A DNA stretch of 64,000 nt, from NCBI GenBank assembly GCA_033558025.1, contig JAUCEF010000006.1, positions 3,658,001 to 3,722,000 of the forward strand, read 5' to 3'. Positions 8,767-19,900 of the stretch are shown here, one piece after another (within the stretch, counting starts at the first letter, position 1; each line of letters opens with the position of its first letter). The notes beneath the pieces were generated by a model. The model ran no database searches, was not told the DNA's origin, and was given only the letters and a program-made list of their open reading frames with translations. The stretch is from Phytophthora sp. 'mugwort'. Taxonomy: Eukaryota > Oomycota > Peronosporomycetes > Peronosporales > Peronosporaceae. The position numbers and the translations under genes are program-made.

Positions 8767-8782
8767 GGTTATGAGCCCAAGC
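8767..8782 (+). promoter_or_regulatory. Primer-binding site containing the start codon (CopA2)
   Basis: GGTTATGAGCCCAAGC, identical to the CopA1 and CopB sites. The ATG at 8771 opens the polyprotein. Confidence 0.8.
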
Positions 8783-11700
8783 CCCGCCTTCTCTGAAGAC
8801 CCCGACTACGCCTTCGCCATGGACGCCACGCCGCCTTCTGCCTTCCGCATCAACAAGTTCGACGGAGCTAACTTCCACACGTGGAAGTTCAAGATGCAGA
8901 TGGTGCTCGAGGAGCGCGAACTGTGGGAAGTGACAAGTGGGGAAGTGAAGCTGGAGCACTGCCAGACTGCGGCGGATCAAGCGCTCTTTCGGAAGAAGTC
9001 GCGCAAGGCGCTGGCGATGATCTGTCTCGCGATGGAGGATTCGCAGCTGCCGCTGGTTCGCTCGGCGAGTGGCGCGCATGATGCATGGTCAAGACTGGAA
9101 GGACACTTCGAGAAGAAGAGTTTGGCCAACAAGCTCTTTCTTCGTCGGCGTTTCTTCACGCTCATGATGGAGGAAGGTGATGATGTGCTTCAACACATCA
9201 ACAAGCTCAAGACTCTGGCGGAACAGCTCGACGCGGTCGGCGCTCCGGTCAGCGAGGACGACTTGGTGATCACGCTTTTCGGGAGCCTGAGCGAGTCGTA
9301 TCAGTTCCTGATCACGGCGTTGGAGTCAAGATCCGACACGCTGACGTGGGAGCTGGTGACGTCTCGGCTGCTACATGAAGACATGAAGCGCAAGGAGCAG
9401 GGTGGCGATGGAGATGGCGCCGCGCCTGGCCAGGCGTTCATGATGAGGGACAACAAGCATAAGGGCCGACCGTCGAAGAAGAACGGTGCGTGCCACAACT
9501 GCGGCAAGCATGGACATTGGATCGCGGAGTGTCCCTCGCGGATCCATGACAACACGGAACGGCAGCGCTCGCAGCGTGCCAACGTCGCGCGTGAGGACGA
9601 CTCCGGCGACTATCTCTTCTTCGTCGACGGCGATGGCGATGCGGCCATGGCAGCGTCGGCGAGTGGCACATGGCTGGTCGACTCGGGTGCGACGCAGCAC
9701 ATGGCGCACTCCAAGAAGTTCATGAGAAACTACAAGGCTTTCACTCCGGTCGACGTGCGTCTCGCAGACGACGGTGTGGTTCAAGCGATCGGCAGCGGCG
9801 ACATTGTGATGGAGATGAAGACGCCTCGTGGCATCAAGAAGGGTGTGCTCACGAACGTGTGGCACATTCCCAAGCTAACGCGCAACCTCTTCTCGATCGG
9901 GCGCTTCACCAAGGACGTCGGATCAGTGACCTTCGACAGCGACGGATGCTTCATCGCGCTGAATGGGATGAAGTGCACGATAGGTGCGCGTGACGGCAAG
10001 CTGTTCAAGCTGTGCATGACGCCCGTGCGCCTGGACGAAGCGAATTCGGCGAGTCCGAACGGGAGCCAAGGGGACACCAAGTCGTACCTCTGGCACCTTC
10101 GACTAGGCCACATCGGTCACGCTGGGCTCGACGCCATCGTCAAGAAGAAGCTCAGCGTCGGCATTGACCTCGGGTCCGCGAGCAAGTGGGAGACGTGCGA
10201 CGGATGCGCGCTCGGCAAGCAGACGCGATTGAGTTTCGAATCGACATCGCCCAAGCGTGCCAATGAACTACTGGAGGTAGTGCACAGTGACGTATGCGGG
10301 CCCATGCGCACGCCGACGTTTGGCAGCAAGCGCTACTTCGTCACCTTTATCGACGACAAGTCGCGCTACTGCGTGGTGTACCTGGTAAAGAACAAGTGGG
10401 AGGTGGCCGACAAGTTCGCGCACTTTGTGGCGTTTGCGGAGACACAGACCGGCAAGCGCGTCAAGGAGCTTCGCAGTGACAACGGTGGTGAGTACAAATC
10501 CGACAAAATGGCCAAGTTTTGCAGCAAGCGCGGCATCGTGCAGAAGTTCACGCCGCCATACACGCCGCAGCTCAACGGAATCGCGGAGCGCATGAACCGG
10601 ACGCTAGTTGAATGCGCGCGGTGCATGCTGGAGCACGCGAGTCTGTCCAAGGCATACTGGGGCGAAGCAGTCATGACGGCTATGTTCCTGCGCAACCGCT
10701 GTCCGACACATGCGCTTGACAACGATAAGTCTCCGTACGAGCTGTGGACTGCCAAGAAACCATTGCTGGCCAACCTCAAAGTCTTCGGTTGCCACGCCTA
10801 CGTGCATGTGGCGAAAGAGAAGCGAACCAAGCTGGATGCGCGATCGGTGCGATGCAGGTTCCTGGGGTACTCGGACCACGAGAAAGCGTATCGGTTCGAG
10901 GAGATCGAGAGTGGTCGCGTGCTGGTGAGCCGCGATGCACAGTTCATGGAAGACGTCTTCGACGGTGGAAGACGCGACTACAAACCCAAGGAGGCGCTGG
11001 TGGACCTTCAAGATGCGGAAGAAGGCACCACGGACAAAGATGAACAGTCGGCATTGGACGACGAAGATGAAGAGACTGCGCGAGGTGATGAATTCTTGCC
11101 CGGCAGCAAGAGACACCCGCGGACACAGTCGCTGGAGGAAGCGGTGGAGACCCCGAGTGCCAAGCGATACGCGTCAGAGAATCGACGCCAAGGCCTGGAT
11201 GAGATGTCTGCCATGGCTCGAGACAACGACAAGAGCTTCGAGGCGGCGTACGTCGTGGATTCAGTGGGAGAAATGCCGACCACGTTCAAGTCGGCGATGG
11301 AATCCAACGACGCACGCAAATGGAAGGAGGCCTGCGACTCGGAGTACGACTCGCTGCGCAAGAACGACACGTGGGACGTGGTACCGCTGCCCAAGGGACG
11401 CAAGGCCATCGGCTGTCGATGGGTCTTTCGCGTGAAGGAGAACCAAGCCGGCGAGATCGAACGATACAAGGCGCGCCTGGTGGCTAAGGGCTTCTCGCAG
11501 AAGCACGGCATCGACTACGACGAGACCTTCGCGCCCGTGGCCAAGTTCACGTCCATCCGAATCGTGCTAGCGATGGCTGCCAAGTACGGGCTCAAGCTGC
11601 ACCAGATGGACGTTAAGACAGCCTTTCTTAACGGCGTCCTGGATGAAGACATCTACATGCAGCAGCCGGACGGATACATAAGCGAAGGACGCCCGGATCA

Positions 11701-12901
11701 TGTGTGCAAGCTCAAGCGCGCGCTCTACGGTCTCAAGCAGTCGCCGCGCATGTGGAACCACACCATCGACGACTTCATGCTCAAGCTGGACTTCGACAAG
11801 TGCGAGACCGACCACTGCGTCTACGTCAAGCGCAACGGCGACAGCATGGTGCTCGTGGTGCTGTACGTGGACGACCTGGTGATTGCGAGCAGTGATGACG
11901 ACATGCTCAAGGCGACCAAGAGCGCACTAAGCAAGCGGTTCGAGATGACGGACCTAGGCGAGCTGAGCTACTTTCTCGGAATGGAGATCAAGCAAGACAT
12001 CAAGGCTGGTGAGGTGACGATGCGGCAGACCAAGTTCGCGCGGAGCATCCTGAGCAAGTTCAGCATGGAGAACAGCAAGCCCGTGAAAACGCCGCAGGAT
12101 CCCGGACTCAAGCTGACCAAGGCTATGTGCGACGGCGGGTGCAAGCATGATGACACCATGGCAGGCGTGCCTTACCGGAACGCCGTGGGCTGCCTCATGT
12201 ACTTGATGGTGGGCACCCGACCGGATCTGGCTGCGGCAGTGGGCACACTGAGTCAGTTCGCTGCAGACCCATGCCCCACGCACTGGCAAGCACTCAAGCG
12301 TGTCCTCCGCTACATCCAAGGCACGGCGACGTACGGCATCGAGTTTCGCACCAAGGACCAAGACGGCGTCTGCGGCTACTCGGATGCGGACTGGGCGGGT
12401 GATGTGGAGTCGCGCCGCAGCACGAGCGGATACGCGTTCATAATGAGCGGTGGATGCGTGAGCTGGCGCAGCAAGAAGCAGAGGACGGTGGCACTATCGT
12501 CGACGGAAGCCGAGTACATGGCGCTATCGGAGGCAACACAGGAGGCTGTGTGGCTCAAGGCGTTTCTGTGCGAGATAGGCGAAACCACAGAGGGCAAGGC
12601 GATCAAGATCTACGAAGACAACCAAGGATCCATCGCGCTTGCCAAGAATCCCGAGTTTCACAAGCGTACCAAGCATATCGACATTCGCTACCACTTCGTG
12701 CGCGAGAAGGTCGAGGACGGAGAAGTGGTGCTCGAGTACTGTCCGACGCAAGACATGCTGGCGGACCTGATGACCAAGCCCATTTCAGCGGCGCAGTTCG
12801 ACTGTCTCCGGAGCAAGCTCGGCATCGAAGCACCGAAGGCTATCGAGTCGAGTGGGAGTGTTGTCAAGGAGACGCCTCGAGCAGCTGCTGTATACCGGTA
12901 G
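8771..12901 (+). CDS. CopA2 gag-pol polyprotein, intact; best candidate for an active copy
   Basis: 1376 residues with every Copia domain intact: gag, zinc knuckle CHNCGKHGHWIAEC near 240, protease DSGATQH, HHCC pre-integrase, integrase triad (HSDVCGP, RSDNGGEY, NGIAERM), acidic linker, reverse transcriptase with MDVKTAFLNG and YVDD, and RNase H ([23 protein letters not shown]). It differs from CopA1 mostly in the knuckle-protease region and the linker. The stop TAG (12899-12901) is in the following LTR, so the C-terminus [13 protein letters not shown] is LTR-encoded. The flanking LTRs are almost identical, the primer-binding site and promoter are intact, and no lesion is visible. The same sequence supplied, or was copied to, the truncated neighbours at 13172 and 16941. 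Confidence 0.95.
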   Translation: MSPSPAFSEDPDYAFAMDATPPSAFRINKFDGANFHTWKFKMQMVLEERELWEVTSGEVKLEHCQTAADQALFRKKSRKALAMICLAMEDSQLPLVRSASGAHDAWSRLEGHFEKKSLANKLFLRRRFFTLMMEEGDDVLQHINKLKTLAEQLDAVGAPVSEDDLVITLFGSLSESYQFLITALESRSDTLTWELVTSRLLHEDMKRKEQGGDGDGAAPGQAFMMRDNKHKGRPSKKNGACHNCGKHGHWIAECPSRIHDNTERQRSQRANVAREDDSGDYLFFVDGDGDAAMAASASGTWLVDSGATQHMAHSKKFMRNYKAFTPVDVRLADDGVVQAIGSGDIVMEMKTPRGIKKGVLTNVWHIPKLTRNLFSIGRFTKDVGSVTFDSDGCFIALNGMKCTIGARDGKLFKLCMTPVRLDEANSASPNGSQGDTKSYLWHLRLGHIGHAGLDAIVKKKLSVGIDLGSASKWETCDGCALGKQTRLSFESTSPKRANELLEVVHSDVCGPMRTPTFGSKRYFVTFIDDKSRYCVVYLVKNKWEVADKFAHFVAFAETQTGKRVKELRSDNGGEYKSDKMAKFCSKRGIVQKFTPPYTPQLNGIAERMNRTLVECARCMLEHASLSKAYWGEAVMTAMFLRNRCPTHALDNDKSPYELWTAKKPLLANLKVFGCHAYVHVAKEKRTKLDARSVRCRFLGYSDHEKAYRFEEIESGRVLVSRDAQFMEDVFDGGRRDYKPKEALVDLQDAEEGTTDKDEQSALDDEDEETARGDEFLPGSKRHPRTQSLEEAVETPSAKRYASENRRQGLDEMSAMARDNDKSFEAAYVVDSVGEMPTTFKSAMESNDARKWKEACDSEYDSLRKNDTWDVVPLPKGRKAIGCRWVFRVKENQAGEIERYKARLVAKGFSQKHGIDYDETFAPVAKFTSIRIVLAMAAKYGLKLHQMDVKTAFLNGVLDEDIYMQQPDGYISEGRPDHVCKLKRALYGLKQSPRMWNHTIDDFMLKLDFDKCETDHCVYVKRNGDSMVLVVLYVDDLVIASSDDDMLKATKSALSKRFEMTDLGELSYFLGMEIKQDIKAGEVTMRQTKFARSILSKFSMENSKPVKTPQDPGLKLTKAMCDGGCKHDDTMAGVPYRNAVGCLMYLMVGTRPDLAAAVGTLSQFAADPCPTHWQALKRVLRYIQGTATYGIEFRTKDQDGVCGYSDADWAGDVESRRSTSGYAFIMSGGCVSWRSKKQRTVALSSTEAEYMALSEATQEAVWLKAFLCEIGETTEGKAIKIYEDNQGSIALAKNPEFHKRTKHIDIRYHFVREKVEDGEVVLEYCPTQDMLADLMTKPISAAQFDCLRSKLGIEAPKAIESSGSVVKETPRAAAVYR
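12850..12858 (+). promoter_or_regulatory. CopA polypurine tract
   Basis: GAGTGGGAG immediately precedes the LTR start TGTTG at each CopA 3' LTR, where plus-strand synthesis should begin. It is short and overlaps the codons for the last body-encoded residues. Confidence 0.55.
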
Positions 12902-13171
12902 GATACCGGTATGACCTTCACTCAGTGGCACCTCAATCACTCCGGCGATTACGGGACGATGATTACGATGCACGTGGGTACAAGATTGTGGGTACAAGAT
13001 GGGCATCGACGTGGCGCTCTGCGATTGGCTGAAGTAACTCAGTATCCAGTAGAGAATCCAGTAGAGTGTACCCAGTAGGTAGAACTGTAGGCTTAGAGGT
13101 AGCAAGGAGTTTGCGAACTAAGGACCTAAATCAATCACTTTGCATTTTGCCATCAAGTGACCAAGCCTTTT
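12859..13171 (+). repeat. CopA2 LTR 2, shared by two bodies
   Basis: 313 bp, complete. It is the 3' LTR of the intact element and directly abuts a gag fragment beginning CAGGGTGGCGATGG, with no primer-binding site. Confidence 0.93.
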
Positions 13172-16100
13172 CAGGGTGGCGATGGAGATGGCGCCGCGCC
13201 TGGCCAGGCGTTCATGATGAGGGACAACAAGCATAAGGGCCGACCGTCGAAGAAGAACGGTGCGTGCCACAACTGCGGCAAGCATGGACATTGGATCGCG
13301 GAGTGTCCCTCGCGGATCCATGACAACACGGAACGGCAGCGCTCGCAGCGTGCCAACGTCGCGCGTGAGGACGACTCCGGCGACTATCTCTTCTTCGTCG
13401 ACGGCGATGGCGATGCGGCCATGGCAGCGTCGGCGAGTGGCACATGGCTGGTCGACTCGGGTGCGACGCAGCACATGGCGCACTCCAAGAAGTTCATGAG
13501 AAACTACAAGGCTTTCACTCCGGTCGACGTGCGTCTCGCAGACGACGGTGTGGTTCAAGCGATCGGCAGCGGCGACATTGTGATGGAGATGAAGACGCCT
13601 CGTGGCATCAAGAAGGGTGTGCTCACGAACGTGTGGCACATTCCCAAGCTAACGCGCAACCTCTTCTCGATCGGGCGCTTCACCAAGGACGTCGGATCAG
13701 TGATCTTCGACAGCGACGGATGCTTCATCGCGCTGAATGGGATGAAGTGCACGATAGGTGCGCGTGACGGCAAGCTGTTCAAGCTGTGCATGACGCCCGT
13801 GGGACGAAGCGAATTCGGCGAGTCCGAACGGGAGCCAAGGGGACACCAAGTCGTACCTCTGGCACCTTCGACTAGGCCACATCGGTCACGCTGGGCTCGA
13901 CGCCATCGTCAAGAAGAAGCTCAGCGTCGGCATTGACCTCGGGTCCGCGAGCAAGTGGGAGACGTGCGACGGATGCGCGCTCGGCAAGCAGACGCGATTG
14001 AGTTTCGAATCGACATCGCCCAAGCGTGCCAATGAACTACTGGAGGTAGTGCACAGTGACGTATGCGGGCCCATGCGCACGCCGACGTTTGGCAGCAAGC
14101 GCTACTTCGTCACCTTTATCGACGACAAGTCGCGCTACTGCGTGGTGTACCTGGTAAAGAACAAGTGGGAGGTGGCCGACAAGTTCGCGCACTTTGTGGC
14201 GTTTGCGGAGACACAGACCGGCAAGCGCGTCAAGGAGCTTCGCAGTGACAACGGTGGTGAGTACAAATCCGACAAAATGGCCAAGTTTTGCAGCAAGCGC
14301 GGCATCGTGCAGAAGTTCACGCCGCCATACACGCCGCAGCTCAACGGAATCGCGGAGCGCATGAACCGGACGCTAGTTGAATGCGCGCGGTGCATGCTGG
14401 AGCACGCGAGTCTGTCCAAGGCATACTGGGGCGAAGCAGTCATGACGGCTATGTTCCTGCGCAACCGCTGTCCGACACATGCGCTTGACAACGATAAGTC
14501 TCCGTACGAGCTGTGGACTGCCAAGAAACCATTGCTGGCCAACCTCAAAGTCTTCGGTTGCCACGCCTACGTGCATGTGGCGAAAGAGAAGCGAACCAAG
14601 CTGGATGCGCGATCGGTGCGATGCAGGTTCCTGGGGTACTCGGACCACGAGAAAGCGTATCGGTTCGAGGAGATCGAGAGTGGTCGCGTGCTGGTGAGCC
14701 GCGATGCACAGTTCATGGAAGACGTCTTCGACGGTGGAAGACGCGACTACAAACCCAAGGAGGCGCTGGTGGACCTTCAAGATGCGGAAGAAGGCACCAC
14801 GGACAAAGATGAACAGTCGGCATTGGACGACGAAGATGAAGAGACTGCGCGAGGTGATGAATTCTTGCCCGGCAGCAAGAGACACCCGCGGACACAGTCG
14901 CTGGAGGAAGCGGTGGAGACCCCGAGTGCCAAGCGATACGCGTCAGAGAATCGACGCCAAGGCCTGGATGAGATGTCTGCCATGGCTCGAGACAACGACA
15001 AGAGCTTCGAGGCGGCGTACGTCGTGGATTCAGTGGGAGAAATGCCGACCACGTTCAAGTCGGCGATGGAATCCAACGACGCACGCAAATGGAAGGAGGC
15101 CTGCGACTCGGAGTACGACTCGCTGCGCAAGAACGACACATGGGACGTGGTACCGCTGCCCAAGGGACGCAAGGCCATCGGCTGTCGATGGGTCTTTCGC
15201 GTGAAGGAGAACCAAGCCGGCGAGATCGAACGATACAAGGCGCGCCTGGTGGCTAAGGGCTTCTCGCAGAAGCACGGCATCGACTACGACGAGACCTTCG
15301 CGCCCGTGGCCAAGTTCACGTCCATCCGAATCGTGCTAGCGATGGCTGCCAAGTACGGGCTCAAGCTGCACCAGATGGACGTTAAGACAGCCTTTCTTAA
15401 CGGCGTCCTGGATGAAGACATCTACATGCAGCAGCCGGACGGATACATAAGCGAAGGACGCCCGGATCATGTGTGCAAGCTCAAGCGCGCGCTCTACGGT
15501 CTCAAGCAGTCGCCGCGCATGTGGAACCACACCATCGACGACTTCATGCTCAAGCTGGACTTCGACAAGTGCGAGACCGACCACTGCGTCTACGTCAAGC
15601 GCAACGGCGACAGCATGGTGCTCGTGGTGCTGTACGTGGACGACCTGGTGATTGCGAGCAGTGATGACGACATGCTCAAGGCGACCAAGAGCGCACTAAG
15701 CAAGCGGTTCGAGATGACGGACCTAGGCGAGCTGAGCTACTTTCTCGGAATGGAGATCAAGCAAGACATCAAGGCTGGTGAGGTGACGATGCGGCAGACC
15801 AAGTTCGCGCGGAGCATCCTGAGCAAGTTCAGCATGGAGAACAGCAAGCCCGTGAAAACGCCGCAGGATCCCGGACTCAAGCTGACCAAGGCTATGTGCG
15901 ACGGCGGGTGCAAGCATGATGACACCATGGCAGGCGTGCCTTACCGGAACGCCGTGGGCTGCCTCATGTACTTGATGGTGGGCACCCGACCGGATCTGGC
16001 TGCGGCAGTGGGCACACTGAGTCAGTTCGCTGCAGACCCATGCCCCACGCACTGGCAAGCACTCAAGCGTGTCCTCCGCTACATCCAAGGCACGGCGACG

Positions 16101-16670
16101 TACGGCATCGAGTTTCGCACCAAGGACCAAGACGGCGTCTGCGGCTACTCGGATGCGGACTGGGCGGGTGATGTGGAGTCGCGCCGCAGCACGAGCGGAT
16201 ACGCGTTCATAATGAGCGGTGGATGCGTGAGCTGGCGCAGCAAGAAGCAGAGGACGGTGGCACTATCGTCGACGGAAGCCGAGTACATGGCGCTATCGGA
16301 GGCAACACAGGAGGCTGTGTGGCTCAAGGCGTTTCTGTGCGAGATAGGCGAAACCACAGAGGGCAAGGCGATCAAGATCTACGAAGACAACCAAGGATCC
16401 ATCGCGCTTGCCAAGAATCCCGAGTTTCACAAGCGTACCAAGCATATCGACATTCGCTACCACTTCGTGCGCGAGAAGGTCGAGGACGGAGAAGTGGTGC
16501 TCGAGTACTGTCCGACGCAAGACATGCTGGCGGACCTGATGACCAAGCCCATTTCAGCGGCGCAGTTCGACTGTCTCCGGAGCAAGCTCGGCATCGAAGC
16601 ACCGAAGGCTATCGAGTCGAGTGGGAGTGTTGTCAAGGAGACGCCTCGAGCAGCTGCTGTATACCGGTAG
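13172..16670 (+). pseudogene. CopA2 polyprotein lacking codons 1-209, with a frameshift
   Basis: The body starts at codon 210 (QGGDGDG) right after an LTR end, so the primer-binding site, start codon and most of gag are gone. A 5-base deletion near 13801 (CCCGTGGGACG for CCCGTGCGCCTGGACG) shifts the frame around residue 418, between protease and integrase. From there to the TAG in the next LTR (16670), integrase, reverse transcriptase and RNase H are open and nearly identical to 8771-12901. The first ATG after the LTR is out of frame. It cannot be replicated normally for want of a primer-binding site. It looks like the right part of an element that was hit by a self-insertion. Confidence 0.92.
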
Positions 16671-16940
16671 GATACCGGTATGACCTTCACTCAGTGGCAC
16701 CTCAATCACTCCGGCGATTACGGGACGATGATTACGATGCACGTGGGTACAAGATTGTGGGTACAAGATGGGCATCGACGTGGCGCTCTGCGATTGGCTG
16801 AAGTAACTCAGTATCCAGTAGAGAATCCAGTAGAGTGTACCCAGTAGGTAGAACTGTAGGCTTAGAGGTAGCAAGGAGTTTGCGAACTAAGGACCTAAAT
16901 CAATCACTTTGCATTTTGCCATCAAGTGACCAAGCCTTTT
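16628..16940 (+). repeat. CopA2 LTR 3, shared
   Basis: 313 bp, complete, matching LTR 2. It abuts ACTTCCACACGTGG of gag at 16941, again without a primer-binding site. Confidence 0.93.
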
Positions 16941-16963
16941 ACTTCCACACGTGGAAGTTCAAG

Positions 16964-19900
16964 ATGCAGATGGTGCTCGAGGAGCGCGAACTGTGGGAAG
17001 TGACAAGTGGGGAAGTGAAGCTGGAGCACTGCCAGACTGCGGCGGATCAAGCGCTCTTTCGGAAGAAGTCGCGCAAGGCGCTGGCGATCATCTGTCTCGC
17101 GATGGAGGATTCGCAGCTGCCGCTGGTTCGCTCGGCGAGTGGCGCGCATGATGCATGGTCAAGACTGGAAGGACACTTCGAGAAGAAGAGTTTGGCCAAC
17201 AAGCTCTTTCTTCGTCGGCGTTTCTTCACGCTCATGATGGAGGAAGGTGATGATGTGCTTCAACACATCAACAAGCTCAAGACTCTGGCGGAACAGCTCG
17301 ACGCGGTCGGCGCTCCGGTCAGCGAGGACGACTTGGTGATCACGCTTCTCGGGAGCCTGAGCGAGTCGTATCAGTTCCTGATCACGGCGTTGGAGTCAAG
17401 ATCCGACACGCTGACGTGGGAGCTGGTGACGTCTCGGCTGCTACATGAAGACATGAAGCGCAAGGAGCAGGGTGGCGATGGAGATGGCGCCGCGCCTGGC
17501 CAGGCGTTCATGATGAGGGACAACAAGCATAAGGGCCGACCGTCGAAGAAGAACGGTGCGTGCCACAACTGCGGCAAGCATGGACATTGGATCGCGGAGT
17601 GTCCCTCGCGGATCCATGACAACACGGAACGGCAGCGCTCGCAGCGTGCCAACGTCGCGCGTGAGGACGACTCCGGCGACTATCTCTTCTTCGTCGACGG
17701 CGATGGCGATGCGGCCATGGCAGCGTCGGCGAGTGGCACATGGCTGGTCGACTCGGGTGCGACGCAGCACATGGCGCACTCCAAGAAGTTCATGAGAAAC
17801 TACAAGGCTTTCACTCCGGTCGATGTGCGTCTCGCAGACGACGGTGTGGTTCAAGCGATCGGCAGCGGCGACATTGTGATGGAGATGAAGACGCCTCGTG
17901 GCATCAAGAAGGGTGTGCTCACGAACGTGTGGCACATTCCCAAGCTAACGCGCAACCTCTTCTCGATCGGGCGCTTCACCAAGGACGTCGGATCAGTGAC
18001 CTTCGACAGCGACGGATGCTTCATCGCGCTGAATGGGATGAAGTGCACGATAGGTGCGCGTGACGGCAAGCTGTTCAAGCTGTGCATGACGCCCGTGCGC
18101 CTGGACGAAGCGAATTCGGCGAGTCCGAACGGGAGCCAAGGGGACACCAAGTCGTACCTCTGGCACCTTCGACTAGGCCACATCGGTCACGCTGGGCTCG
18201 ACGCCATCGTCAAGAAGAAGCTCAGCGTCGGCATTGACCTCGGGTCCGCGAGCAAGTGGGAGACGTGCGACGGATGCGCGCTCGGCAAGCAGACGCGATT
18301 GAGTTTCGAATCGACATCGCCCAAGCGTGCCAATGAACTACTGGAGGTAGTGCACAGTGACGTATGCGGGCCCATGCGCACGCCGACGTTTGGCAGCAAG
18401 CGCTACTTCGTCACCTTTATCGACGACAAGTCGCGCTACTGCGTGGTGTACCTGGTAAAGAACAAGTGGGAGGTGGCCGACAAGTTCGCGCACTTTGTGG
18501 CGTTTGCGGAGACACAGACCGGCAAGCGCGTCAAGGAGCTTCGCAGTGACAACGGTGGTGAGTACAAATCCGACAAAATGGCCAAGTTTTGCAGCAAGCG
18601 CGGCATCGTGCAGAAGTTCACGCCGCCATACACGCCGCAGCTCAACGGAATCGCGGAGCGCATGAACCGGACGCTAGTTGAATGCGCGCGGTGCATGCTG
18701 GAGCACGCGAGTCTGTCCAAGGCATACTGGGGCGAAGCAGTCATGACGGCTATGTTCCTGCGCAACCGCTGTCCGACACATGCGCTTGACAACGATAAGT
18801 CTCCGTACGAGCTGTGGACTGCCAAGAAACCATTGCTGGCCAACCTCAAAGTCTTCGGTTGCCACGCCTACGTGCATGTGGCGAAAGAGAAGCGAACCAA
18901 GCTGGATGCGCGATCGGTGCGATGCAGGTTCCTGGGGTACTCGGACCACGAGAAAGCGTATCGGTTCGAGGAGATCGAGAGTGGTCGCGTGCTGGTGAGC
19001 CGCGATGCACAGTTCATGGAAGACGTCTTCGACGGTGGAAGACGCGACTACAAACCCAAGGAGGCGCTGGTGGACCTTCAAGATGCGGAAGAAGGCACCA
19101 CGGACAAAGATGAACAGTCGGCATTGGACGACGAAGATGAAGAGACTGCGCGAGGTGATGAATTCTTGCCCGGCAGCAAGAGACACCCGCGGACACAGTC
19201 GCTGGAGGAAGCGGTGGAGACCCCGAGTGCCAAGCGATACGCGTCAGAGAATCGACGCCAAGGCCTGGATGAGATGTCTGCCATGGCTCGAGACAACGAC
19301 AAGAGCTTCGAGGCGGCGTACGTCGTGGATTCAGTGGGAGAAATGCCGACCACGTTCAAGTCGGCGATGGAATCCAACGACGCACGCAAATGGAAGGAGG
19401 CCTGCGACTCGGAGTACGACTCGCTGCGCAAGAACGACACGTGGGACGTGGTACCGCTGCCCAAGGGACGCAAGGCCATCGGCTGTCGATGGGTCTTTCG
19501 CGTGAAGGAGAACCAAGCCGGCGAGATCGAACGATACAAGGCGCGCCTGGTGGCTAAGGGCTTCTCGCAGAAGCACGGCATCGACTACGACGAGACCTTC
19601 GCGCCCGTGGCCAAGTTCACGTCCATCCGAATCGTGCTAGCGATGGCTGCCAAGTACGGGCTCAAGCTGCACCAGATGGACGTTAAGACAGCCTTTCTTA
19701 ACGGCGTCCTGGATGAAGACATCTACATGCAGCAGCCGGACGGATACATAAGCGAAGGACGCCCGGATCATGTGTGCAAGCTCAAGCGCGCGCTCTACGG
19801 TCTCAAGCAGTCGCCGCGCATGTGGAACCACACCATCGACGACTTCATGCTCAAGCTGGACTTCGACAAGTGCGAGACCGACCACTGCGTCTACGTCAAG

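Noticed and set aside
12859..13171. CopA LTR ending in CA as in most retroelements
   Set aside because: All junctions, including the one fixed by the TAAGC duplication, place the end at CCTTTT.
16835..16963. N-terminal extension of the truncated CopA2 frame into the LTR
   Set aside because: It opens with GTG, and the predicted transcript starts downstream of it. The first usable ATG is at 16964, so the LTR residues are not counted as protein.
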